DNA of 64,000 nt, from contig CATNEN010000009.1 of NCBI GenBank assembly GCA_950097015.1, positions 684,501 to 748,500 on the forward strand, given 5' to 3'. The notes under the pieces are model-generated. The model made no database searches, was not told where the DNA came from, and saw only the letters and a program-made list of their open reading frames with translations. Of the stretch, positions 34,585 through 52,497 are shown piece by piece; positions within the stretch are counted from its first letter, which is position 1; the number at the start of each line of letters is the position of its first letter. The translations under genes and the position numbers were made by a program. This stretch comes from Macrostomum hystrix (Eukaryota > Platyhelminthes > Macrostomidae).

Positions 34585-35888
34585 GACTGAAGATCATTCC
34601 TGACCACACCCAATCATTCCTGACCACACCAAATCATTCCTGACCACATCCAATCATTCCTGACCACACCCAATCATTCCTGACCACATCCAATCATTCC
34701 TGACCACACCAATCATTCCTGACCACACCAATCATTCCTGACCACATCCAATCATTCCTGACCACACCCAATCATTCCTGACCACACACAATCATTCCTG
34801 ACCACACCCAATCATTCCTGACCACACCCAATCATTCCTGACCACACACAATCATTCCTGACCACACCCAATCATTCCTGACCACACACAATCATTCCTG
34901 ACCACACACAATCATTCCTGACCACATCCAATCATTCCTGACCACACAAAATCATTCCTGATCAAATCCAATCATTCCTGACCACACCCAATCATTCCTG
35001 ACCACACCCAATCATTCCTGACCACACCCAATCATTCCTGACCACACCCAATCATTCCTGACCACACTCAATCATTCCTGACCACACCCAATCATTCCTG
35101 ACCACACCAATCATTCCTGACCACACCTAATCATTCCTGACCACACCCAATCATTCCTGACCACACCCAATCATTCCTGACCACACACAATCATTCCTGA
35201 CCACACCCAATCATTCCTGACCACACCCAATCATTCCTGACCACACCCAATGATTCCTGACCACACACAATCATTCCTGACCACATCCAATCATTCCTGA
35301 CCACACACAATCATTCCTGACCACACACAATCATTCCTGACCACACACAATCATTCCTGACCACACACAATCATTCCTGACTACATCCAATCATTCCTGA
35401 CCACACAAAATCATTCCTGACCACATCCAATCATTCCTGACCACACCCAATCATTCCTGACCACACCCAATCATTCCTGACCACACCAATCATTCCTGAC
35501 CACACCCAATCATTCCTGACCACACCCAATCATTCCTGACCACATCCAATCATTCCTGACCACACCCAATCATTCCTGACCACACCCAAAAATTCCTGAC
35601 CACACACAATCATTCCTGACCACACCCAATCATTCCTGACCACACACAATCATTCCTGACCACACCCAATCATTCCTGACCACACCCAATCATTCCTGAC
35701 CACACACAATCATTCCTGACCACATCCAATCATTCCTGACCACACACAATCATTCCTGACCACACACAATCATTCCTGTCCACATCCAATCATTCCTGAC
35801 CACACAAAATCATTCCTGACCACATCCAATCATTCCTGACCACACACAATCATTCCTGACCACACACAATCATTCCTGACCACACCCA
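34585..35888. repeat. 20-bp minisatellite, about 65 copies
   Basis: Unit AATCATTCCTGACCACACCC, with CACATCC, CACACAC and one-base-shorter CACACC variants. Ordered runs of variants repeat (for example near 34900-34980, 35280-35440 and 35700-35830), which suggests block duplication. Confidence 0.96.
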
Positions 35889-36922
35889 AATCAGTCCCGA
35901 CTTGATCCAATCACTCCCTCAGTTATTGTTCTGAACGCCTTACTGGCTCTGATTTTAGCACTATCGCCAGAATTTCGCCACTTACCAGCGGCCTTGGCTT
36001 TCGGATTGGGGGACGCAAAGCCAATAAAGCCAGTTGAAATCCCTAAAAGCATCTTGGGGATTGAAGCAATTTATCCCATCTAGAATTGCACCAGTCTCTG
36101 CCAGGTAAACCCAGTCGTCTGTGACCTGATCTCATCCCATCTTGCTGGTGCCGGCACAGAGAAATTGTAGATCCATTATTTTAATCTCTGTCTCCGAGAG
36201 CCTTCGGCTGGGCAGCCAATAAACCAGCTGATTATTCCCTACCATCCCTGAGCCAGCTCAGGCTCCGCCATCAATCTTTGCGACTCCGGCCAGCTCAGTC
36301 GGCCGCAGGCCGGTGGCTGCTTGCATTTTCCGCATCGCAGCCACTCGGACGACTCCGCCGAGACTGTCAGGCGGTCCGGCAGTTTTTTTGTCTCCGCTGT
36401 TCTGTGGACTAATTGTGTTAGCCGGAGCTGCGGGCTGGGGATATTGGGGTGGGGGCCAAACTCGAGCTGCACTAAAGTCGCTGAGCCGGCATGCAAATCC
36501 ATCGCGGTGGCTCCCTCCGCTTTCTCCGCTTGGTCGGTGCTCTCATTCTCCGCGGCCTTCCAAAGGGCGCGTAAAACTCTGGCCCCTAATAATTGACTCG
36601 CCCCAGTGCACTTTTCTGAGCAATCTCGGCTTTTACTGCAGGTGCGGTGGATCGACAGTCGATGGGATGGCGCGCGCGAGTGTGTGTGCGTGTGTGTGTG
36701 TGTGTGTCTTAGACCAAGACTCCATAGCATATACAAGTTTGCGCTGTCATTTTTTGCTTCATGTGAAAGCAGCAAGTGTTGCCTGCAAGTCTTCCCATAA
36801 ATGAGCTGAACAAAAATTATTCAGACTTAAAAAAATAAGTAATTGTGCTTTTAGGAAGAAAATTGAGCACATTACCTGCTAAATAACACACTGCGAGCCC
36901 CAAGACTCTGACTTCGATATTA
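35889..36922. other. Unique stretch with a (GT)n microsatellite
   Basis: A (GT)n run lies at about 36680-36708. Frames on both strands at 36239-36804 overlap each other and show no domain; I see no supported gene. Confidence 0.45.
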
Positions 36923-37633
36923 GAAGTTACTCTGTGAGATGAGAATACTCTCTATGACATGAAAAGACTCTCTTTGAGATGAGAAGACTCTCTGTGAGAT
37001 GAGAAGACTCTCTGTGAGATGAGAAGGCTCTCTGTGAGATGAGAAGACTCTCTGTGAGATGAGAATACTCTCTATGACATGAAAAGACTCTCTTTGAGAT
37101 GAGAAGACTCTCTGTGAGATGAGAAGACTCTCTGTGAGATGAGAAGGCTCTCTGTGAGATGAGAAGACTCTCTGTGAGATGAGAAGGCTCTCTGTGAGAT
37201 GAGAAGGCTCTCTGTGAGATGAGAAGACTCTCTGTGAGATGAGAATACTCTCTATGACATGAAAAGACTGTCTTTGAGATGAGAAGACTCTCTGTGAGAT
37301 GAGAAGACTCTCTGTGAGATGAGAAGGCTCTCTGTGAGATGAGAAGACTCTCTGTGAGATGAGAAGGCTCTCTGTGAGATGAGAAGACTCTCTGTGAGAT
37401 GAGAAGGCTCTCTGTGAGATGAGAAGACTCTCTGTGAGATGAGAAGACTCTCTGTGAGATGAGAAGATTCTCTGTGAGATGAGAAGATTCTCTGTGAGAT
37501 GAGAAGATTCTCTGTGAGATGAGAAGATTCTCTGTGAGATGAGAAGACTCTCTGTGAGATGAGAAGATTCTCTGTGAGATGAGAAGATTCTCTGTGAGAT
37601 GAGAAGACTCTCTGTGAGATGAGAAGATTCTCT
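36923..37633. repeat. 20-bp minisatellite with marker-unit periodicity
   Basis: Unit GATGAGAAGACTCTCTGTGA, about 35 copies. A distinctive pair of variant units (GAATACTCTCTATGACAT, then AAAAGACT.TCTTTGAGAT) recurs at 36941, 37061 and 37241, spaced by 6 and 9 units, marking duplicated blocks. The minus-strand 257-residue frame is an artefact. Confidence 0.95.
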
Positions 37634-38337
37634 ATGTCTCTGTGGCTCTAAATCATTGTGAAACAGCTGATTTAGCCGCTGACTGAAACACATATAATTC
37701 GATAAGTGAAGCGAATAAAATAAAGACCTAGTAATTTAGTTTAAAAATATTGCATGCACGTTCTGGTCTTCTAAATGTACTCTTTTTCAAGACAGTTGAT
37801 TATTATCTCATATCATCTCATATCTCGGTGTGTGAATCGAATTGTGAGCTATTGGTGGTAGCATTGTCTAAGCCTTGTTAGAGTTACCTTTTTGGTCTCC
37901 CCTCAACGGATTGCCACAAACAGTCCTCTTAAAACGCCTCTACTTAGATACAATGCCTTCAGCCTACAGCAGGAAAAACAAATGACAATTTGAGCAACGC
38001 AAGCCCAGGCTTTCTCACACAAGCGGCTTAGACCAATGCCTGCTGCAACCCTTGGGCGGCTAAGTCTGAGTGACTCCGATTCTCACGGCAGGAAATGCGC
38101 GCACACCTGACTGCTAGTGGAATGTGACAGACACTGACAGACTGGAGGTGAAGTCAACCAAGCAGGTCGGCAGGCAGAGCTTGGCCAAGGTCAACCGGCT
38201 ACTTCAGTTTCTAAAGCATTTCATGGCCAAAACCTGCGCCAAACAGTGGATTCTGAGTTCATAGAGAACAGCAAATGTGATCGTGATCGAACATCAATCA
38301 GTTTCTTCTCATGGCAAAGCCGCCACGATGAAAATCT
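37634..38337. other. Spacer downstream of the 134-aa gene, no gene seen
   Basis: Unique sequence; probably includes the 3' untranslated region of the minus-strand gene ending at 38338. Confidence 0.4.
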
Positions 38338-38742
38338 TCAGACGCAGCCATCTTCCAGTTCAGGGTGAGACTCCGCTGCCGCTGCCACCGCCCCCGCCGC
38401 CGCGGCATCCGCTGATGCGGCTGCTGCCTCGGCTGCCGGCTCCTCCATGGTAGCCAGCTCGGCCTGCAGGATGGCCCGGACCCGCTTGAAGCTGCCGGCC
38501 TGTCTCAGCAGGCTGGCGCCTTCGGCTGCTTCAGCGGGCGGCTCCTCCGCTGCGTCCTTCGGCAGCAGCAGCCGCGGCAGGTCCCGATCGGCGTCCAGCG
38601 GCACGGAGGTCTGGCTGAGCACCACCCGGTTGGCTGAAGGGTCCGTGCAGATCAGCTCCGCCGAGCTGCAGAATGACACCTTGCGACGGCAGTGCTGCTG
38701 CTGCTGATGCTGTGGGTCCTTCTGCTTCTGACTGCTATTCAT
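38338..38742 (-). CDS. 134-aa protein with PP1-docking-like motif
   Basis: Single-exon frame starting at ATG 38742. Residues 10-17 are Gln/His-rich. CRRKVSFCSSAELI (about 18-31) contains KVSF, which fits the [RK]VxF docking motif of protein phosphatase 1 regulators, preceded by basic residues as is usual. The middle is DADRDLPRLLLPKDAAEEPP, and a helix LLRQAGSFKRVRAILQAELA follows. The C-terminus is an Ala-rich low-complexity run ending HPELEDGCV. Length and lack of a known fold fit a small intrinsically disordered PP1 inhibitor or targeting subunit, but short motifs arise by chance. ACAG five bases before the ATG region looks acceptor-like. Confidence 0.55.
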   Translation of the reverse strand: MNSSQKQKDPQHQQQQHCRRKVSFCSSAELICTDPSANRVVLSQTSVPLDADRDLPRLLLPKDAAEEPPAEAAEGASLLRQAGSFKRVRAILQAELATMEEPAAEAAAASADAAAAGAVAAAAESHPELEDGCV

Positions 38743-40045
38743 GCCGACTGTAACTCAACAGCTGTATAAAGTACTCGCTGCTGGGCTAGCTGCTGCCTCC
38801 TCTCTCAGTCCCTCCCCAGCCCAATATTTGAGGTTATATATTGATTTTCATTTCTAGTCTGCCTGCAAGCTCCACCGTTCGAGTTAGCAACTTTGCTATT
38901 GGCTGCAGGGCATGTCAGCTGAATGTCCAATCCCGTGCCTGATTCTGGGGATTGCTTGCCAAATTTTGCTAAGTGTACTTCTCAAATTATGCAGGCAAGA
39001 ACTTAATTGTAGCTCGTAAGACAGAAAAGCTGCTAGGTGTCGCCACAACTACAAGTTCCAGTTAATACTTAAAACTATATAGCTAAGTATTAGTATTACT
39101 ATTCCTACCTTAGTTGAATTTGAATAATGTTCGACGGAAGCAAAAACTGAATATTCTTAAGGAATCAAGCTAAAAGATGACTAGAAGAAATTATAAGTTT
39201 TAATGCATAACTTTTTGTCAACAAGCTCAGTTCACGCGTCAAGTTGACATTTACTAACAATTAATTAAACCACTAAATATTTAGTTGCAATCTAGATTTG
39301 TTCTGTTTAAGTTGCCACATCGCCTGTTCGGAAGCAGCCACATCCCGTGTGGTTAATCGATGTAGCTTAGGAAATGTACATTATAAGCTGAGCATTTTCT
39401 GTTTCGCTCGTGTTTTAAAAAGTAGCTCGCAGCTGCCATAATCGAAAAAAAATAAAGAAGATTTTGTTGCCACATGTTGTTTAATTTTATGTTTGATTTC
39501 TGAATAAATTCTTGCTGGACATGTATTCGAACGTGTTATGTATAATATATATAATCTGACTGGTGAAGGAAGCAGACAACTTATGCATGGTTTACGTAGC
39601 CAAATCATGAATGCCTTGCACGGTGTAGACAGCTCACCGACCACAAAGGACTCGTAGTGGTCCTACACACCGCGAAAAAAAGAATAAGAATAAAGAAAAA
39701 GATAAAGAAAAGAATAATTCTACTCGAAAAGTTAATTCAGATTTCGACAAGCTTAGATGAAAATTCGGGGGCATAAGCTATCAAAAGCAACTGTAGGAAA
39801 TATACGGATTTCAAAAACTAAGCAATAAATATAAATTAAAAAGCTCTGCACTGTTATTTTCAAACACCAGGCTTTTTAGAATGATTTTTTTCGAAAATGT
39901 TTAGCTACATTTTCTTTGATTTGTTTAAGTCGTTAAAATCTCAAATTTAAATTGAAGAGTTTACTTAATTTCTAATCGTGCCGTCATATATATACTAACA
40001 ATTAACTTTTCATATCTTTATTTATTAAGTCTGTGTAGTGACAAA
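38743..40045. other. AT-rich spacer with divergent upstream regions
   Basis: It lies between the minus-strand gene at 38742 and the plus-strand ATP synthase gene at 40046, so both promoters should be here. No confident TATA position. No gene seen. Confidence 0.4.
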
Positions 40046-46760
<6,715 letters not shown>

Positions 46761-47351
46761 TTGGCTGGCTGCGGGGGACAGTGTTTCTGAACACCTAATT
46801 CAGCAAATGGGATACCAGTTTGGGGATAACAATGAAAGCTTTGCTATCGTTTGGAGTTCGACTGTCCTCAGGGGACGAAAGCCTTAGCTAGTGTCTATCC
46901 TAATTTAAATGCGTTGTATGAAAACGCTAAATATTACTGATAGTAGCAACATAAGTGCAGCCCATCAACTTGAACTGTTTGTTTCTTGTGAGCTGTAGGA
47001 AATTAGTAAGCAGACTTTAATTAGCTATAAACACATAATTAAAGACTTTGTAACTTAACGCCTGTGTGTAAGCACCTGTGCCGTGTTCTATTGTTTATTA
47101 CTTAGCAGAGATTGATCACTGTTCAACTTTGAACACCTCTAATAGCGCGTTAGAAATACTAAATCGTTTCGGAATAAATTTATGCTAATTCTGGGAGCGG
47201 AGGCCGCTGGGCAACCCCCTGCTGCTGCTGCTGCTGCTGCTGTGCGACCATTCTGCATCGCTAGGAGAGTGAAATCTTTAGAAAACATTCAATTTACTTC
47301 TATTGACATGTCTTACCGACTTCTAAATTTTTGTGCTTTGCGTGGCAGAAC
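46761..47351. other. 3' region of ATP5F1C and a (CTG)n run
   Basis: Contains the presumed 3' untranslated region. AATAAA occurs at about 47173. A (CTG)8 microsatellite lies at 47219-47242. No gene seen. Confidence 0.45.
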
Positions 47352-48415
47352 CAGTCCCAAGATACTCCCAGATATCAGGGCTGTCACTCTGGCACTCCCA
47401 GATACCAGGGCTGGGACTCTGGCACTCCCAGATACCAGGGCTGGGACTCTGGCACTCCCAGATACCATGGCTGGGACTCTGGCACTCCCAGATACGAGGG
47501 CTGGGACTCTGGCACTCCCAGATACCAGGGCTGGGACTCTGGCACTCCCAGATACCATGGCTGGGACTCTGGCACTCCCAGATACGAGGGCTGGGACTCT
47601 GGCACTCCCAGATACCAGGGCTGTCACTCTGGCACTCCCAGATACGAGGGCTGGGACTCTGGCACTCCCAGATACCAGGGCTGGGACTCTGGCACTCCCA
47701 GATACCATGGCTGGGACTCTGGCACTCCCAGATACGAGGGCTGGGACTCTGGCACTCCCAGATACCAGGGCTGTCACTCTGGCACTCCCAGATACGAGGG
47801 CTGGGACTCTGGAACTCCCAGAAGCCAGGGCTGGCACTCCCAGATACCATGGCTGGGACTCTGGCACTCCCAGATACCATGGCTGGGACTCTGGCACTCC
47901 CAGATACCAGGGCTGGGACTCTGGCACTCCCAGATACGGGGCTGGGACTCTGGCACTCCCAGATACCAGGGCTGGCACTCCCAGATACCAGGGCTGGGAC
48001 TCTGGCACTCCCAGATACCAGGGCTGGCACTCCCAGATACCAGGGCTGGGACTCTGGCACTCCCAGATACGAGGGCTGGGACTCTGGCACTCCCAGATAC
48101 GAGGGCTGGGACTCTGGCACTCCCAGATACCAGGGCTGTCACTCTGGCACTCCCAGATACGAGGGCTGGCACTCCCAGATACCAGGGCTGGGACTCTGGC
48201 ACTCCCAGATACCAGGGCTGGGACTCTGGCACTCCCAGATACCAGGGCTGGCACTCCCAGATACCAGGGCTGGGACTCTGGCACTCCCAGATACCAGGGC
48301 TGGCACTCCCAGATACCAGGGCTGGGACTCTGGCACTCCCAGATACCATGGCTGGGACTCTGGCACTCCCACAGACCAAGGCTGGCACTCCCATGTACCA
48401 GGGCTGTCACACAGT
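47352..48415. repeat. 30-bp and 22-bp minisatellite
   Basis: Unit GGCACTCCCAGATACCAGGG plus CTGGGACTCT (30 bp); a shorter 22-bp form lacks the GGACTCTG part and clusters after 47830. Variants are ACGAGG, ACCATG and CTGTCACT. All six frames are open for hundreds of codons (up to about 498), none with gene-like composition. Confidence 0.96.
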
Positions 48416-48429
48416 CACTACCCACATAC

Positions 48430-49025
48430 CCAGGTTTGTCACTCCCAGAATCCTATTGTACTAGTCACACCCTAAATCCTCCTATTGTACTAGTTGCACC
48501 CCAAATCCTCCTATTGTACTTGTTACACCCCAAATCCTCTAATTCTACTAGTTGCACCCCAAATCCTCCTATTGTACTTGTTACACCCCAAATCCTCCTA
48601 TTGTACTTGTTACACCCCAAATCCTCCTATTGTACTTGTTACACCCCAAATCCTCCAATTCTACTAGAGACACCCTAAATCCTCCAATTCTACTAGTTGC
48701 ACCCCAAATCTTCCTATTCTACTTGTTTCACCCCAAATCCTCGTATTGTACTAGGTACAACCCCAAATCTTCGTATTGTACTAGGTACAACCCCAAATCC
48801 TCGTATTGTACTAGGTACAACCCCAAATCCTCGAATTTTGCATGTTTTTCTCCCAAATCTTCCTATTGTACTTGTCACACCCCAAATCCTCCTATTGTAC
48901 TAGGTACATTCTCAGATCCTCAAGCTTTGCATGTTTTTCTCCCATATCCTCCTATTGTACTAGTTATACCCGCAAATCCTCATATTGCATCAGCTTCACT
49001 CCGAAATACCTCATACTGTACATGC
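48430..49025. repeat. About 29-bp minisatellite, divergent
   Basis: Unit CCCCAAATCCTCCTATTGTA plus CTTGTTACA, about 20 copies, more degenerate than its neighbour, especially at the right end. It is directly adjacent to the 30/22-bp array but unrelated to it. Confidence 0.92.
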
Positions 49026-49458
49026 TACACTCGACTCTCGCTTCCAAAGTTGTACATTTCCCAACCCATGGTGCCAGGTAGTTAAATAGATTGCGATTCA
49101 GCAAGGTAACTGAGGCTGTATCCGTGCATTTGTGTCCCTCAGCATTCCAGATCCGAAGAACAAATATGATTAACGACCAAAGAGAAGGATAAACAAATTA
49201 GCGTATATTCTAGGTGATAAGTTGGCAATTACACAAAGCCGGTTGCACTGCATAAATATAGGAATTAAGCTTGCCGTATTGCCAATGTCTGTTAAGAAAT
49301 CGTAAGCGCGTGAGTTAAGTAGCGATCGTGAGTAGTGAGTGAGTAGTATGCGAAGGAAAAGAGCTGCGATGTGAGTTAGTCCGTCCAAAATGACTCGATT
49401 TAGCTTTCGGCGATTTTGCTTGAGCTTCAACGCAAGACCTTGATTTCTAGCAGCGGAG
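49026..49458. other. 3' region of the profilin-containing gene
   Basis: Unique sequence downstream (minus strand) of the stop at 49459. No canonical polyadenylation signal seen. Confidence 0.4.
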
Positions 49459-51823
49459 TCACATGCCCTGCGAGATGAAGTGCTGCCGCATGTCGCCCAG
49501 CATGTCGGCGGCACGGCCGGGGGCGCCATCGTAGGCCGCGGCCAGCAGTGCGGTGTTGGTCTTGCACACCAGCAGCGTCTGGCCGCGAGGCTCGTCGGCG
49601 CCGCACAGAATGTCCCGCGAGCCCGCCTCCTCCAGCAGGCTGTAGACCGTGTCGGCCAGGCCGAAACCAGCCGCGGAGAACACCGAGCGGCTGTCGAAGT
49701 TCTCGCGCAGGGTCGCCACCTGCTCCACGGTGGGCGTGAAGTCGGCGGGGTTGCAGGCCAGCACGGCGCCGCTGCTCAGGCTGCACACCGCGGCCCGCTT
49801 GAAGGCTCCGGTGCCGATGAAGCTCTTGTTGACGATGCTGGACCACATCTCCGTGTGCGGGCCCTGCTCTAGCTGCGGGAGGATGCGGAGTCAGGAGTCT
49901 GGCTCTCGCTACTCACAGTAGCAACTATTGGCCTTCATTTGGTCTCATATCTGGTCTCCTATCTGATTGGCTTATCGGAATAAAGCTGAGAACCCGAGCC
50001 CTTCTCTCCCTACTCCTACCGTGGCTGACAAACCAGCATGGGCCTCTTATCGCACCCTGGCATTCTAGATTGGGTCGCCCTCTTCCATATCTACACTTGC
50101 CAGTGGATATCAGGAAAACTTTCAAAAGGCAAGCCGACACCTTTGAGAAAATAAACATGCCAGTATGGAGCGTTACTCAAGAGCACAATTACAATTTCCT
50201 GAAGCAATAAGCAGTAGGGTTTGGTCTTGAGTAAATGTACTTTTATATACAAGGCGGCCTCTTACTGTCACTCCGGGCTTGGCCTTCACTTGCTTCATGT
50301 CCACCGTACTCCGCTGGAACTCGTCCTGCGCTGCACGCTGCATGTCCTGCTCAGCATCTTCATCGCTTTCGGACACCCCGTTCTGCCCTTCCGCCTTCTC
50401 TGCAGCCGCCTTCTCTGCAGCCGCCTTCTCCTCCGCCTTCTCTGCCGCCGCCTTCTCTGCAGCCGCCTTCTCCTCCGCCTTCTCTGCCGCCGCCTTCTCT
50501 GCCGCCGCCTTCTCTGCCGCCGCCTTCTCTGCCGCCGCCTTCTCTGCCGCCGCCTTCTCAGCCGCCGCCTTTTCTGCAGCCTCCTTCTCTGCAGCCGCCT
50601 TCTCTGCAGCCGCCTTCTCCTCCTCCGCCTTCTCAACCGCCGCCTTCTCTGCAGCCTCCTTCTCTACCGCCGCCTTTGCAGCCGCATTCTCCTCCTCCGC
50701 CTTCTCCTCCTCCGCCTTCTCCTCCTCCGCCTTCTCCTCCTCCGCCTTCTCCTCCTCTGCCTTCTCTGCCGCCGCTTTCTCTGCAGCCGCCTTCTCTGCA
50801 GCCGCCTTCTCCTCCGCCTTCTCTGCCGTCGCCCTCTCTGCAGCCGCAGTCTCCTCCTCTGCCTTCTTCTCCTCCGCCTTCTCCTCTGCCTTCTCTGCCG
50901 CCGCCTTCTCCTCCTCTGCCTTCTCTGCCGCCGCTTTCTCTGCAGCCGCCTTCTCTGCAGCCGCCTTCTCCTCCGCCTTCTCTGCCGTCGCCCTCTCTGC
51001 AGCCGCAGTCTCCTCCTCTGCCTTCTTCTCCTCCGCCTTCTCCTCTGCCTTCTCTGCCGCCGCCTTCTCCTCCGCCTTCTCTGCCGCCGCCTTCTCCTCC
51101 GCCTTCTCTGCCGCCGCCTTCTCCTCCGCCTTCTCTGCCGCCGCCTTCTCCTCCGCCTTCTCTGCCGCCGCCTTCTCCTCCGCCTTCTCTGCCGCCGCCT
51201 TCTCCTCCGTGTTCTTCGCTGGCTCCTTGCCGGAATTCGATGCCAGCTCCAAGAGCGGTCTCGGTGGATTCGCAGGCCGAGCAGGCTGCTGCTGCTGCTG
51301 CTGTTGCTGTTGCTCCGCTTCGGTTGATTCAACCGATTCCGCCACAGCTGGCGATGGAGTATCCAGCTGCAGCTCCTCTGGCTCCAGCTGCTGCTCCTGC
51401 TGCTCATGATCCTATAAAGCAGTGATGTAATTTTTCGCCCATGAACCCATTTAGTTTTGATAGAGGAATTATCAGAAAGACAGCATGCAATGGAGTAAAT
51501 AGAAACCTCATGCAGAAAGCTGCCAACCCTCCCTCCGCCAATGCATGTACCTTCACGGTGCCGCCCTTGATGCCCTTGCTCTTCTTCGGCTTTTCCGACG
51601 GCTTCTTGTGCGTCTCCTCGGCCTCGCCGTCCGCTTCAGTTCGCTTCTTCCGGCGGAAAAGGCCGCCGCAGCCCAGCTTCACGGCGTCGTTCGGCCTGTC
51701 GGCTGGCGGCTTGTCCTTCTTGCGCAGCAGGCCGCGGATCCGCTGCCCGATGCCTCCGGGCTGCTGGCCGTTGGCTGCCTCCGTGGGCTCGATCTCCTTG
51801 ACGTCTGTGGCGGCTTCGGCCAT
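49459..51823 (-). CDS. Ala/Glu/Lys-repeat protein with C-terminal profilin domain
   Basis: Predicted exons 51823-51551, 51411-50266 and 49872-49459 join in phase 0 (AAG|GTACAT to TTTATAG; ACA|GTAAGA to CTCCCGCAG), giving 610 residues. Residues 1-91 are basic ([28 protein letters not shown]). Residues 92-473 contain a Gln run and then long [10 protein letters not shown]-type repeats, expected to form a single charged helix, ending [12 protein letters not shown]. Residues 482-610 are a full-length profilin: [55 protein letters not shown]. Profilin binds actin monomers and proline-rich ligands. Alternatives: the repeat protein may end at a stop at 50173 without splicing, and profilin may be a separate 129-aa product from ATG 49848, for example by trans-splicing at 49872. 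The profilin identity is firmer than the fusion. Confidence 0.75.
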
Positions 51824-51894
51824 GGCTGAACTGCTTAGGCGAGGGGTCGAGGCGAGGTCGGACGCAACTTTGAAACAAAAGGCGCGAAATGCGC

Positions 51895-51960
51895 GAGCCG
51901 ATTATAAATATTCGCCTTGGACTTCCTGCCAGCCCCTGCCCCGCCCCCTCCGCTTTCTCC
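51895..51960 (-). promoter_or_regulatory. TATA-like element and GC box upstream of the repeat-profilin gene
   Basis: On the minus strand, GGGGGCGGGGCAGGGG (about 51935-51950) is followed by ATATTTATAATC (about 51898-51909), some 75 bp before ATG 51823. Order and spacing fit a Pol II core promoter. A first intron or trans-splicing would change this reading. Confidence 0.4.
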
Positions 51961-52497
51961 GCTGCGCCTATGGCAAAGTGAAATCGAAATGGCTTGAATT
52001 CTGGCAGTTTGTGCGATAAGCAGCGCAACAGCCACCCCCGCGCCGCCTTGGGGTGGGTGGGTGTTTGAGAGGCTGCGCTGCCACCCACTCGGCCTGGCAA
52101 ACTGCGCTCTTCGTGTAAACTGCTGCAGAGAGCGAACTGGCATTTCCTGTTGCTTCAAATTTCCACACCCCCTCACAATGGCCCAGCAGTATCTCTCTCG
52201 CTGAAAGGTAATTCCGCAGCTCGCAATGCTTTAAAAGTTGAATGGCAGCTTTTGTTTCTGCTTGGGGACGGGAGGCCTTGCCGAGTAGCCGCACTTGAGT
52301 TCGACAATCCACGAAATGCCTTTTAAGAGCTAAGAGTATACTTCGGCTGTTGACCTCTTTGTGCTCTGGCTTAAGATAAACACAGAAATGCTCAGTTCCA
52401 GACACGCTCCGGTTAAGCACAGAGGGCTGTCCCGGGTTCCATTTCATGAATTAACAACCATCAAAAAGGCCTTCAAACCCCCTGATCAGTTAGCACT
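51961..52497. other. Unique spacer, no supported gene
   Basis: A 159-codon minus-strand frame (51968-52447) overlaps the presumed promoter and shows no domain. I treat it as chance. Confidence 0.4.

Noticed and set aside
47182-48678. Frames up to 498 residues on both strands
   Set aside because: All six frames are open because the 30/22-bp unit lacks stops; there is no codon bias or unique domain.
50221-51425. Plus-strand Ser/Pro/Leu-rich frames opposite the repeat-profilin gene
   Set aside because: They are antisense shadows of the Ala/Glu/Lys repeats; the minus strand has splice sites, a start and a promoter-like region.
51968-52447. 159-residue minus-strand frame
   Set aside because: It overlaps the presumed promoter, has no domain and no splice support.
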